A stretch of DNA of 64,000 nucleotides from Bryum argenteum (lineage: Eukaryota > Streptophyta > Bryopsida > Bryales > Bryaceae). Made by a program: the position numbers and the translations under genes. The notes beneath the pieces are model-generated. The model was not told the DNA's origin and did no database searches. It saw only the letters and a program-made list of their open reading frames with translations. Location: the NCBI GenBank assembly GCA_037043015.1, contig CM073330.1, forward strand, positions 8,202,012-8,266,011, in the 5' to 3' direction. Shown piece by piece: positions 37,150-49,094 of this stretch; position 1 is the stretch's first letter, and every line of letters starts with the position of its first letter.

Positions 37150-37745
37150 TGGAGTAGACATGCCAATGATTAGATATTAGGAGTACACATGCCACTGATT
37201 AGAAATTAGGAGACATGCCAGGGATAAGGAATTAGGATTAGACATTCATGCCACTGATTAGAAATTAGAAGACATGCTAGGGATTAGGAATTAGGAGACA
37301 TGGAAGGGAATAGAAATAAGGAGTAGACATGCCACTGATTAGGAATTAGGAGGAGACATGCCACTCATTAGGAATTAGGAGGAGACATGCCACTGATTAG
37401 AAATTAGGACATGCAAGGGATTAGAATTGAGTAAACATGCCAATAATTTGAAATTAGGAAGACAGCGAGGGATTAGAAATCAGGAGTAGACATGCGAGGG
37501 ATTAGAAATCGGGAGTAGACATGCGAGGGATTAGAAATCAGGAGTAGACATGCGAGGGATTAGAAATCGGGAGTAGACATGCGAGGGATTAGAAATCAGG
37601 AGTAGACATGCGAGGGATTAGAAATCAGTGGACATGCGAGGGATTAGAAATCAGGAGAAGACATGCGAGGGATTAGAAATCAGTATACATGGAAGGGATT
37701 AGAAATGAGTAGACATGCAAGGGATTAGAAATTCCGAGTAGACAT
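37150..37745. repeat. Minisatellite with a 29-bp unit
   Basis: About 20 units of GACATGCGAGGGATTAGAAA(TCAGGAGTA). The right half is regular at 29 bp and the left half is more diverged (GACATGCCACTGATTAGAAA type). It ends within 40 bp of the next palindrome copy. Confidence 0.92.
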
Positions 37746-37780
37746 GCCTGGAATCCGGACAATGGCCCACTAGATTGCAC

Positions 37781-37802
37781 CCAGTGGGCAATTGCCCACT
37801 GG
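37781..37802. repeat. 22-bp perfect palindrome, with a half copy beside it
   Basis: Perfect copy followed by ATTGCA. The 20 bp before it (AATGGCCCACTAGATTGCAC) is a diverged right half plus the same flank, so two units lie in tandem. Confidence 0.95.
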
Positions 37803-38338
37803 ATTGCATCAGTAGGTCGCACACATACCAGGATTACTTATTAGTAGTTCTGACAGGGATATGAAATTAGTAGACATGACAAATTACTACTACACTAGAC
37901 AGAGTAACTATTCTAGTTAAGAATAAGTAGTATAGAAGAGAATGATTGAAAAGAGACTTCACTTCCAATGTATCAGTATTGTTATTCTTTAATCTTGTAG
38001 TATAGTACTTAGGAACGACATTCATAGTGTAATAATCATGCCTTTGGAAGTTAACATCGGGCGTTGTGAAGATATCAGAGAGCGGATTAGAACTGACACC
38101 TGCTGCATCCTCAGCATTTCCAGAGGTGGGTTGTCTGCTTTAATTCATCATGATAGGTTATGTATGCTTTTACTAATAACCTCTAAGTTATAATTAATCT
38201 TGTAAAAAAATAGGAGTATAAATGAGAACGATTGACGAGCAATCACTGATGTTGAATTACAGAAGTCTAGTACTGAGATTAAGTAAAAGCGTCGAGTTTC
38301 GAAGAAGTTAAAGTAGGGTGCCAATACCTACCTTACAA

Positions 38339-38360
38339 CCAGTGGGCAATTGCCCACTGG
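38339..38360. repeat. 22-bp perfect palindrome
   Basis: Perfect copy. The downstream flank (ATCCGT...GTAATGCA) is shared with the copy at 38961-38980, so the repeated unit is longer than the palindrome. A degenerate copy, CCAGTAGGCAGTGGCCCACTGG without its last two bases, lies at 38575-38594. Confidence 0.95.
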
Positions 38361-38960
38361 ATCCGTAACAAGTGACAGTAATGCATATTTGAGAACTTAA
38401 TTTAGGTGTACTATGTGAAGAAAACCGTATCGATGCACGTAGAGGTGTTACATGTGGCCCCTTTTGAGAATGCCAGTAAGGTTGTTCAATATGATTAGTG
38501 TAGAGAATGGTAGAGGTTGTCGAGTACGTAGTGTAGAAAATGGTAGAGGTTGCAATGAAAAGCGGAGTAAAGTTCCAGTAGGCAGTGGCCCACTGGAAGA
38601 ACTACCCATGTATGCCAATCCACTTTTGTGCATACTTATTCCTCCTCTAAATTCATTATTGGGTTACTTTACTTACTACGCACTAAATAGTAAGTGTACT
38701 CATCAAAGCTTGGCAGGTTCTTCTCTACGGCGGGCGCAGTGGAGGAATTGGGAGCGGTTTACGACCAACCCTTACTGCCTTCCCAGACTTTTTTTATGCA
38801 CAGGTGCAACAACATCTTCGCCTTAATAATAGGATGCGCGTTATCAGGACTTATGAGTTCTGAAGAAATTTACTTGAGCAATCATGATTATCATCATTCC
38901 ATTATTGCATTATCGAGTACTAAGTAAGATTAGTGTCATTGGGAAGGCTCATAACAGAGA

Positions 38961-38980
38961 CAGTGGGCAATTGCCCACTG
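38961..38980. repeat. 20-bp palindrome, last copy before the DUF7869-type gene
   Basis: CAGTGGGCAATTGCCCACTG exact, followed by CATCCGTGCATGTAATGCAC. It lies about 650 bp upstream of the open frame at 39637. Confidence 0.95.
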
Positions 38981-39636
38981 CATCCGTGCATGTAATGCAC
39001 ACTTTGAAACATGTTAAAAGTAAATCATGAAGGAAACTAAGTATGTTCATATATAGGACGCTGTTAGAAGTGGCACATTCTAATAATGCAAGAATTGTAG
39101 ACTATGTATACTGAAACAATAGTTGAATCTGCGATCATATAGAAGTTCCAAGTTTACGATTCCAACTCTGAACACAGCGGTCATGCATACGATCTCTGAA
39201 TTCATGAAAGTCCGGGACTAAGAAAAATTGCTTTCTGGAATCATGAGGTAGATGCTGGTTGTTGAAGAATGTGTAGAGAACGTGGGTGTGGAGCATAAAC
39301 AGTACAGAATCAGTCAGGCAATTATGGAGAGTGATGCATCTGCAAGCGACATTGTGAGATTATAGTCAAAGAATATGACTACTTTCAAATGTTTAAATAC
39401 AATCACACTATAATTATTGTTCATTTATTCCTCATGTATGATGCACATTCAATGTCAATGTATACCCATATTTGTTTAAATGAAAATGTATCCAATATTT
39501 GACCGGGATCTCTCAAATTTACCAAATATTATCTATATAAATTTGGATCCAAAAATGATAAGAATGTGCGTAGGATAATTAGGAATAATAAACTAAAGCC
39601 GCACTATTATACCGGTTCACTTACGAATATCTTTGG

Positions 39637-42600
39637 GTGAACCGAATTGCAGAAAAACATCGAGATTCAGATGATGCTAATGGTGTGTATCACATCGGCG
39701 AGGAAGAGAGGCCGATCCCCATTTGCATCGGGATTGGTAGAGATGATTGGTGTAAAAAAGAAGTATCCCTTATAGACGAGAAGGGATTGGTGGTGGCGGA
39801 TGCGTATGTTGAGTTTTCAAAAGAGTGGCGATCCATAAATGGTCGAACGGAACTCGGAAAGGAGTATGTGGGAGTTGTTGTATGTGAAGTTCCTGCAACG
39901 CAAACATTATTAACACCTCATACACTTCAACGATGGCCTACAAGACGTGTACTTTACGAAGGAGTGAGTCTATACGATCATGAGCGTAAATACAACAAAG
40001 GTCTAGATGCTCGAGCAGCTCGCCTCGGCGATCGTCGAGGAAGTCGGCAGTATTTCTCTATTCGTAGTACTTCACGTCCTCCCAACAAGAAGCGAAAGGA
40101 TGTTCTCATAGACAAAAAGTCGATTGTAGATACATTGACAAAGTCGTGCTGCAAGCGAGAATGCATAACTCAGTTTAGCCCATCTCTTGTTGAGACACTG
40201 CGCTACGAGTTGCACCACGTAGACAGTAAGTTGAAAGAGTATTAAATTGGCGGTTCATAAAAACTTCCACTATATACTGAACACATCAAAGAAAGTATGT
40301 GTTGTGAAGGGAAGGTCATTTGCATGGGTGCATGGCGTATGATCTACGGTGTGTCAAAAACAGATTTCTATAGGTATCGTGCATACGCAGCGAGTGGGCG
40401 CCGTGCACAATATCATGGATTGTCGGGTAGACGGAAGACTTCGAGTAGCACAGCTCAAGCAGTGCAGACAATGTCAATGATATTGACAAATACAGCTGAG
40501 TCGATGCCACACAAGACACGGACTAAAACAGTTGGGTTAACAAAAGGTGATAAGGTGGTTCAGAGAATTCTTCCAACTGGTACAAAGTTGAAGAATATAC
40601 TAGAGGACATTAATAAGGTATGTTTCCATAAGTATCATCATTATCCGAGATTAATGAAGTTGCTAGAAAATAACGGTTATGTGAGGTTGTGTATGAAAAA
40701 ATAGAAGTGAGTGGATTATGTAGGATGAACTTAAACTTTCCGATATTTGATCCTATTATAAAAATCGTTTGAGTATATTGGGACCATGAAATATAGATGA
40801 TGTAAGTCAATTAGTCAATTGGACAATTGGTACCTTTATGGCAAATGGCAAATAGCTTCATAATGCCAAATTTCTCCACTTGGATGAAAATGCTAAGTTT
40901 GAATATGAGACATTGATGGATTATAATTCTAATACAATGGAGACGGTTGCAGATACAAAAAGAATGTGGTCAGAAACCCATATCGCAGTCCAGTTGCAGT
41001 AAGATTTGCAAAGAACACTTTTCGGAGTACCAGGTTAAGCGACGAGGTGATAATTTTGCGCGGTGTGGGAGGTGTGATGAACTAACTGCTTTGCATAATG
41101 TCCATGCTCATGGTTCCCCTGGTTACAAACATGCGAACCAACTTCTCACATTTCACCTTCGAGAACAAGAAGCCTCGCGTGCGCACTACTATTTGAGTCG
41201 AGCTTTATCATGCTATCGTCCTGAACAACTGTTGTGTATTATGCATGACAAAGTGGACCATTCAAAAACAGCTTCTCCATGTTTTGCGGCAAAGAACAAA
41301 GTGGTGGATGGACTTATGAAGCTTCCGATTTCAGTGACAGGAATGTTGGTGCACGGACACGGAGACAAGAAATACGCTCACTATGCCTTGGACTTGTATC
41401 CAGCAGATAGCAATCAAACAATTGGGTCTATTGCGAAGCTACTCCGCGATCTCGAAAACCCGCCAAAGTCAGCACAGCCAGAATCTTTATTTCTCGGTGC
41501 AGGTACCACCGAGTTATACGAAGCAATACTTGGAGGTTCAGAGCAATGTGTTACATCCATTTTGAAAAAACCTTTCACGCCTGCAACTTCGATCCGGTCG
41601 TTACCTCCTATCTTACACGTACAGCTTGACAATTTTTGGAAAGACAACAAAAGTCGACATATCAAATGCTTTTGGTCACTGCTAGTTGGCAAAGGTATTT
41701 TTGAGGAAATTCAAGTATCATTTTTATTGGTTGGACATACTCATGACGATGTTGATGCTTCATTTGGACGCTGGAGCATGAAACTACGGGAGAATGATTA
41801 TCCAACAATTCCCCTCCTGATGAAATCGTACATGGATTTAGATGACGAACCGTTTGTACATGCCCTCATCGAAGAAGTTCCAGATTTTAAATCCTTCATT
41901 GATGGATATATAAGCGATGACGAATTCATCGGACATTCCAAGGGGCAACAATTTCGGTTTTACAGGGATGGTAGTGGATGGCCTCTGATGCAATATAAAC
42001 TGCGATGTACTGATGAGAAGTGGCGCCCTGCAGAAGGTATCAAGTTATGGAAAGCAGACAATGAAGGGAAGCCGAAGTTGCCGCCGGGCACCCCACGTGC
42101 AGTGTTACCTCGTGGTATGAAGGGGCAAGACGAAATTGTGAAAGGCATTAAAGGCTTCATACAACATTGGAAAACAGTAGGTGATGCAGACAAATCGGGA
42201 GAGTATACGCGAAAATTTGCCTACGTTGTGGAGTCTCGGAGTAGAGTGAATGAAGCATTGAAAGAACCGAAAATGGAAGCGGTGGATGTACTTTGCATGG
42301 GGTTACGCCACGAACTAAACAATCATTTGAGGTACAAACATTATACAATGCAAATGGTCACCGCGAGACGAATTTGCGGAGGGCGATCACTATATCGGAC
42401 CAAGAAGCGCAAAACCAAAACCATCATTCCGGGTAGCTCGAGACCGTCGGGCCGATATCTATTGCTTGTGCACGCACGCACCGTAGAGACGATGAAGCAC
42501 CTATATGGCTAGGAGAAGCTCGTTCGGACCCAATACTTACATTCGGTGATGTGAATGAGAGGATGATAAAAGTAATGGTGGTACAAGCCTTGCAAACGGC

Positions 42601-42855
42601 GAGGAAAAGAGTCATGTCCTTATGACAATTGGGACGATCACGGTAAATTTCAAATGGGAGATTGATGAGACATACGAGGAGCAAATGACTAGTGTCATTT
42701 CTATATTAACAGCGTGGAAGCCAAAACGTGGAGAATGATCAACAAGTGTGACCGTTCCAAAACGTCACATTCTTCAAGCTTTAGCTAGAATAGCTCTTAG
42801 CATCAGAGCGTCCCCAAATGCTCCCGAAGTAGCTAGCTCGTCAGATAGTGAATAG
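39637..42855 (+). CDS. DUF7869-type, transposase-like protein, probably interrupted
   Basis: Pieces in order. 39637-40245 holds a region with INGRTELGKEYVGVVVCEVP and a CC..C motif (SCCKRECI). 40297-40617 contains GKVICMGAWRMIYGVSKTDF and ends at a good donor AATAAG/GTATGT. 40953-42512 (after a GGTTGCAG acceptor, in phase) has a C..C pair (FARCGRCDELTA), then LPPILHVQLDNFWKDNKSRH and FLLVGHTHDDVDASFGRWSM. The QLDN and HTHxDxD motifs with their spacing are those of the DUF7869 family, which has an RNase H-like, transposase-like look. The function is not established. After about 42390 the likely C-terminus is in other frames (RVARDRRADIYCL, APIWLGEARSDP, then VTVPKRHILQAL to 42855), so at least one frame break exists. 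Frames 1 and 2 are in phase, separated by two stops that a short intron might remove. Cell role, substrate and true start are unknown. Confidence 0.62.
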
Positions 42856-43593
42856 GCTTAATATATGAATGGTTACTTATTAGTACGTTTAAACGTGGAG
42901 ACGATTGTACTACATTGTTAACTACATTATGTACTGAAAAACTCTACTTATAAAAAAATATATGTACATGGAAAAGCAATAGTTTTATAACAGTTCGCTC
43001 TAAATATACAAATTACCATTAACTATCCAATTCCGTGAATTGGTACTTCATGTTCTATGAATATACTCACACCGTAACATTCAGAGGCAGTACAAAAGAT
43101 TGGTGTGAATTATACACTGTATCATACTAATTATGATAAACAAATTTAAATTTTGACACAAACTACGTTACGATGTTCTTAAAAACACATGAACATTGTT
43201 ACAGAATAGGAAAATAATACAAACAACTAAAACAACTCATCATAAATAGTGGATCATAAAATTTATCTCTCGAAACTTAATCCACGATTAGCAGTGAGAA
43301 CATGGTAGAAACATCAATAGTGTCTGAATTTATCAAATGATGTGCATACAAATCGTTGCGTTTATGGTTACAAGTGCCGATAAGTGAAATCAAATAATAC
43401 ATATATTTGCTAATGTGACATTGGTACATGAAGTTAATGCAAGGAAATAATAATCGAAAGTACATTTGTCAAAAGAATATGGTCAGACGAGAATGAATGC
43501 ATAAATTGATATAGCATGATTGTGTTCATTCTAATGATTGTTGGAATTTGAATTTTGTATTTGCCAAATATTGGAAATAGCAAGGAGCCGACA

Positions 43594-43638
<45 letters not shown>

Positions 43639-45640
43639 AAAAAAAGACTATATACAAACTCGCACTGTATATATAATTAAAACTATCACAGTATATCTAA
43701 GATGGAACGTCACAAACATGAAGAAAATAATATCTTAGCAGAAGCCCAATCATGAAACACATTCACAAATTTCTTAAAGTAGTTACACAATTTACCTCGC
43801 TACAAGAGGGGAAAATAAAAAATTAAAAAAATGTATTACACAATTTATGACGGACGCTTGGACTTCACAGTAGAGCAGATTGAAGAGCATGATACAACAT
43901 TCTTAATTTTGGGCAATTCTTTCCAAAGTGACCTCTTTTGGAAAATGGTGTCACCAGATTCAAGTACATAAATGTCCAACTCCCGTAACTTCCATAACCT
44001 ATGACTGCATCTACAAATGAAAACATGGACGTCGGACTTTGATAGTTGGATTTTTTCCTCCCGAAAACACCAAAACCTTTACGTACACACAACCAAAATA
44101 GTCCCAAATTTAAGGAATAGTCCCAATTAAGGGAATATGGTGTTACATGTAACAAGTCAAGTTTTATACAAATGATATAGTGGTCCTATGTTGTTCATAA
44201 TGACAAAAGAATGACAGATTTTCGATTTTGATGAAAAGAATGACAGGGAAAGCTTTATCCAACGTGATATTTGAAATAAATGACTGTCAACAAAAGACAT
44301 GTCCTTATTTCCAGCGGAGTCATTTTAACCAGAAAAACTCGACATGTGTTATGCTTTTTAGGCACAATTTTTTCATACGTGTTAATCCACTAGAAAAGAA
44401 AGTACATGATTACCAAGAGTAAATGTTGCTCAAGTGGAACAACATCTTTATACTTGCTCAGGCAATGTTTTTTACCTCAAAAAATATGGAAATATTAATA
44501 GAGTTGCTTATCAATACAATTATACATGTACCAAGAGGTTGCTTCATTTGAGCAACGTTTGTCAAGAAATGTCGCAAACCCCTCTTAAGTTCTAATAGTG
44601 CACCAATCTATAACATAATACCAAAGTCGAGCAGGACTTACATAACTAGATTAAATTCAAATAATCTTGTAAATGTAGAACTACCAACTTTGCATGAACT
44701 TGTAATATAATATAGAACTGAAAATATATCTTTAAAACTACAAATTTTATGATTGTGATTTATAACTATCAATTGAGTTTGTGATTCATGAAATGATATG
44801 AAAGATGTAATCGTTTTCAGAGAAATGGTTTGGAAAATAGTGACAATTTCAATGTTCTATTTTAGTGAAACAAGGCTTCTGATGTGACAATATTGGCCTT
44901 CTTATAAAGTCACTTCTTCCCCTTTATATTCTTTCAGAATATACCATATTCACACATAATGCAATCTTAACTTCTTAAGTTAACTTGCCAAATAGTGGCG
45001 CAAATCTCAACATGGAAAATCTATTATGAATTTAGCCATACAATTGTACCATGTACTCACTGCAGACATTACAAGATATCACTTCATAGCACCATTTTAG
45101 TAAGTCCTATATTTCCAACTTCGAAAATTCATAACTCACTCTAGAAGAGTCCAAAGAAGATGAATCCACATGCTCTGTCATAGGTTTCTATTGATTTTCC
45201 CCCATGCAAGAAAGTTACTTGCACTGGTACCATCTCTGTAATTTCCCGTGCTAAATATTGGCCACCTTACTATAGTAGATCACCTTCGAAATATGGTGTA
45301 CCTTTCAGTGGATCCGGTTGGTAGATAAAAATCACTTGTTGGTGCATAAGATTGGTAAACAAACTCAATAATAATAGTCCTGGCTTGGAGCACGGCTCCA
45401 GTTAAGCTCTGAAAGGCGGCTAGTCAATATATTCATTCCATTCCAAGATTTGGAATGATCAAGATTTGAACATGAATGAAAGATTGAGTTGGGAACTGTT
45501 ACGAGCATGAGTGTTACATTCAACTGGTCAGTAATTGACTAAACAAACACTGCACAATGTATGACCTAGAAGACTGTACTTAAGAAGTTTGTGGAACTTG
45601 CAGGTTTATTTGACTGGGGATAGATCGACCTGCACCTAAT
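42856..45640. other. AT-rich intergenic DNA
   Basis: No gene recognised. A poly-A run of about 40 bp lies at 43598-43636, continuing as broken A-rich sequence to 43647. 44099-44150 is the inverted partner of 10448-10500. Frames (43277-43465, 43865-44155, 44228-44422) show no domain. Confidence 0.5.
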
Positions 45641-45659
45641 TATTTTGGGGAGGGTCGGG

Positions 45660-46150
45660 CACGAGTGTTGGGTTGAAAAAAGAAGAGGTTTGGGTTGGAA
45701 TTGAGTTCAACGGGGAGAAAGATAAGGGAAAGTGGTTCCAATCCGAATGTTCCTCTATTGTGATCTTCACATTCGGTTGAAATTTTAACACTACTTTGCT
45801 CAAATAAGCTCAACGATGGAATGAGTGTTGGGTTGAACAGAAAAGGGTTTGGGTTGGAATTGTGTTCAACCGGGAGAAAGATAAGGGAAAGTGGTCTCCA
45901 TTCCGAATGTTTCTCTAGTGTGGTCCTCTCATTCGGTTCACTTGAAACTTTAAGTCATTAACACTAGTTTGCTCAAATAAGCTCACACAAGTGTTGGGTT
46001 GAAAAAAGAAGGGGTTTAAGTTGGAATTGAGTTCAATCGGGAGAAAAATAAGGGAAAGTGGTCCCCAATCCGAATGTTTCTCTACTGTGATCTTCGGATT
46101 GGGTTAAAATTTTAACACTAGTCTTCTCAAATAAGCTCAAAGATGGAATT
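45660..46150. repeat. Tandem repeat, three units of about 155-170 bp
   Basis: Units start at about 45663, 45819 and 45986. Each reads GAGTGTTGGGTTGAAMARAA, GGGTTTGGGTTGGAATTG, a GGGAAAGTGGT segment, TCCGAATGTTYCTCTA and CTCAAATAAGCTCA. Divergence is roughly 10 percent by eye. Non-coding. Confidence 0.88.
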
Positions 46151-47512
46151 CATGTCTCTATGAACCTCTAAAAATCCATGATGTTTTGGGGTAACACTGC
46201 AATTTTATACCAACTTGTTAACTTTGGGGTATGAGATGTTAAGTTACGCTTTTAAGAAATTTTTAATTGTAGGATCTTGAAGAGGACTACCATTAGAGGT
46301 AGAGGATGAAATATTGACTATTGGTTCTTCATCATTTCTGAGATTGTACCACTTAAAAGTTGTCTGATGTAATTTTTTGTTTTAACCATATTTGGTAAAC
46401 ATAGTCTACTTTGTGAAAAGAGGGAGTTGATGATTGGGTACCCCAAAAAGTTTGTTCATATTTTGTTCCATGTAGAAAATTAAGTTGAGCATGCACATGT
46501 ATGCAAAATTTTAGGGACTCATTTGGCTTTTTGAACGTTCGTGCAACTTATTTTCCAAAAGAAGTTGTGAAATCAACAATTTGGTAAAAAATGCAACCTG
46601 TCAGTTGTATTTGGTTTAGAAAAAAGTGAATAGGACGTAGGTACATTTATAAGTATCAAATTTTAAGAAAACTTATTTTTAGAAAATTTAAAGAACATCA
46701 AATTTTAAAAAAAATTTGAAGAAAAAACTGTAATATTACAAAACACATTAAAGCTTAATTTGAAAATTTGTAGGCTATCCTTGTAAGGTTTGAACTTGGG
46801 TTACTTGAAAATCTGAGTACAGTTTCGGTTATAAACATATTACCGAGAAAAAAATTCAAAAAAATGATTGGAATCAAAGTGCAATTAGAAACTTGAAAAC
46901 AATGCTTTTTGATTTGATCATTCAAAATTTGGAGTTTTACTTTGCAAATTTTTTTACATACGTGTACCTTGTAGTGTAGAGAACATCGGTATGTTGAAAA
47001 TCTTAGGCAAACACTATTGGAAAACGAAATATGACTGTGTTTTGTGATTTTTGAGTCACAGATACCATTGTGCCCGTGATTAGTCGTTCTCTTGTTATAG
47101 GTACTCGGTCAGGGTTGTCTTATGTAGCACTGTTAAACATCATAAAGACACGACGGATAAACAAAATTGAAGAGGCAAATGTTCATGTTTTTACTTTGCA
47201 TTTTATAGTATAGTTGGACAATTGTGTTGAACTGGATGACAGAGACATGACAAACACAACAATTTATACAGACATTACAAAAAGTGTGTCATGTAAGGCA
47301 ACCCTATGCCAAGTTTTAGATTGCATCCACTATTATATGACTGGGATTTCATTCATTTCGACATGGTTGGAATTTCTCATATGGCGTCCATGTCCCCAAA
47401 TATGTCAATTCAAAGTCACTCATTTGCAAGTCATGAAGTTATTGATTAGTAATATTCATAGTTTGCTATAAATACATAAGTCATAACATCGTCAAAGATA
47501 TGTCATTATGTA
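46151..47512. repeat. AT-rich DNA with an inverted fragment of the dispersed repeat
   Basis: 46440-47010 matches, in inverse, parts of 1620-1800 and 33000-33560 (for example AAAATTTTAGGGACTCATTT and CATGTAGAAAATTAAGTTGA). No gene. The frame at 47214-47471 has no domain. Confidence 0.45.
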
Positions 47513-48095
47513 CAATAGGGTGACATTCAAATTGGCCGTTTAGTAGTTCCAGGGATAGTGTCCTACACTGCTGCCAACTTTGACACCCTCCTCAAAGCTG
47601 AGAAATTTTTATTTTACCATGAAAATTTGGGGACAACATCATCTTTATGTTGAAAACATGCATACCAAATTTCAAGTCCAGGAGACTTATACAAAAAAAC
47701 TTATGCAAGATCTACCAACATGGGATAGCTGTGAGAAAAGTGTCACAGCTTCCAACTTTGACACCCTCCCAAGAATTGAGGAATTTTTTTTTTGCCCATG
47801 AAATTTTTGGAGCAAAAACATTTTTATGTTGTTTGCATGTGTGGAAAATTTCAAGTCCAAAAGACCCATACAAAAAATAATATTCCAAATCTATCAACAT
47901 GTGTAGTTTTGAGAAACAAAGGCTGGGGAAAACCATTTTACTACTTCCAACTTTGACGCCCTCCTTAGGATTGAGTTTCTGTTGATACATGGTGAAATTT
48001 TTGGCACAAGATCATCTCTACGCTGGTAACATATGAGATAAATTTCAAAGCCAAAAGATGTACACAAAAAAGTTATACCATATCTACCAACGTGT
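47513..48095. repeat. Left TIR of Tc1 element 1 (three tandem units)
   Basis: About 580 bp. Each of three units begins near CCAACTTTGACRCCCTCC (47573, 47751, 47945). Each continues with a TTTCAAGTCCA-like phrase and ends at ATCTACCAACATG or similar. The stop codon of the transposase lies inside this TIR. Confidence 0.9.
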
Positions 48096-49094
48096 ATGTC
48101 CTCCATTAGCGTCAATCACTGCTAGTAACCTAGAGGGCATAGAATGACATAGTTGAAGGAGCTTTGTACCATTGACTAACTTCCACTCTCTTTCAAGAAC
48201 TACCTTCAACACATCTAAGTTTCTAGGGCATTGTTTGCCATGTTGCACAACATCTTTTAACATCCTCCAAACGTTCTCGATTGGATTGAGATCGGGAGAA
48301 TTTGCAGGCCGGTTGAGCTTTTCGAGAAGGTGGCTTTGTCTCCATTCTTCACATATTTTGCTCCTATGGACGGGTGCCCCATCTTCCATAAGCACTCCTT
48401 GTGGAAATTGACCCATGAAATGAACCAATTTGGCATCGTAAACCACTTCTATAAAATCCTTAGCAAAACGCTGACCTTTAGGCTTAAAGACAAGTTCTGA
48501 CTTTTGTCCTCCGGCAAATGCGCCCCAAATCATTAAAGAAGTCCTTCCACTTTTAAAACTAGGAGCTAGACAACTTGATGAATAACGCTCGTATGTACTT
48601 CTCCAAACATGAATTTGCTGAGAATTTTTTCCAATTTCAAAAGTGGATTCATCTGTCCAAACAACACGCTCCCACTCTTTTGCACTCCATCCACGGTACT
48701 TCTGAGCAAAAGCTAATCGTTGAGACATGTGACGAGGTGTCAAAAAAGGTTTTTTGACTGCAATTCGACTAAAAATGCCATTTTTATGTAAGACCTTTTG
48801 AATAGTACGTCTACACACTTGAGTAGGACATGCATTGGTAATCTCTGAGAGTGAAGAGCAACGATGAATTTTTGAGTAATGCACAATACTACGAACATCT
48901 CTATCACTAAGTTTTTTAGCGTGACTTCCACCGCAAGGTTTGCGCTTGTAGGTTCCATTTTCTCTAAATGTTTTTACTAACCTTGTAACTGTTCTAATAG
49001 GAACTCCAATAGTAGCTGCAATTTGAACTCCTGTAAATCCTCCCTCACTCAAACCTATGATGCGAGCACGAATTTTATCTGAAATTGCCATCAT
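48084..49094 (-). CDS. Tc1-type transposase, intact, DD34E
   Basis: 336 residues, no stops. Cut-and-paste transposase acting in the nucleus on the element's TIRs. The N-terminal half has two helix-turn-helix regions (about residues 10-45, with RARIIGLSEGGFTGVQIA, and about 62-110). The catalytic core has WTDESTFE (Asp148), MEDGAPVHRS (Asp238) and SPDLNPIEN (Glu273). 34 residues lie between the second Asp and the Glu, the Tc1 signature, unlike the DD39D mariner-like type usual in flowering plants. The first of two adjacent Met codons is used here. Length is normal for Tc1. It is the sister of the ORF at 53387-54394, sharing roughly 70-75 percent of residues by eye. Confidence 0.95.
   Translation of the reverse strand: MMAISDKIRARIIGLSEGGFTGVQIAATIGVPIRTVTRLVKTFRENGTYKRKPCGGSHAKKLSDRDVRSIVHYSKIHRCSSLSEITNACPTQVCRRTIQKVLHKNGIFSRIAVKKPFLTPRHMSQRLAFAQKYRGWSAKEWERVVWTDESTFEIGKNSQQIHVWRSTYERYSSSCLAPSFKSGRTSLMIWGAFAGGQKSELVFKPKGQRFAKDFIEVVYDAKLVHFMGQFPQGVLMEDGAPVHRSKICEEWRQSHLLEKLNRPANSPDLNPIENVWRMLKDVVQHGKQCPRNLDVLKVVLEREWKLVNGTKLLQLCHSMPSRLLAVIDANGGHTRW

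Noticed and set aside
37150-37745. Palindromes as TIRs of a transposon spanning 36.9-39.0 kb
   Set aside because: Several copies occur inside and outside any such interval, each palindrome is its own inverse, and no target duplication flanks a pair of them.
36924-38980. CRISPR array (repeated palindromic units)
   Set aside because: Spacing is irregular (hundreds of bp), there are no cas genes, and the context is a plant nuclear genome.
43538-43738. Frame with a poly-lysine run
   Set aside because: The Lys run is the poly-A tract; there is no other coding signal.
47214-47471. Possible gene just left of Tc1 element 1
   Set aside because: 85 residues, AT-driven composition, no domain and no splice or promoter context.
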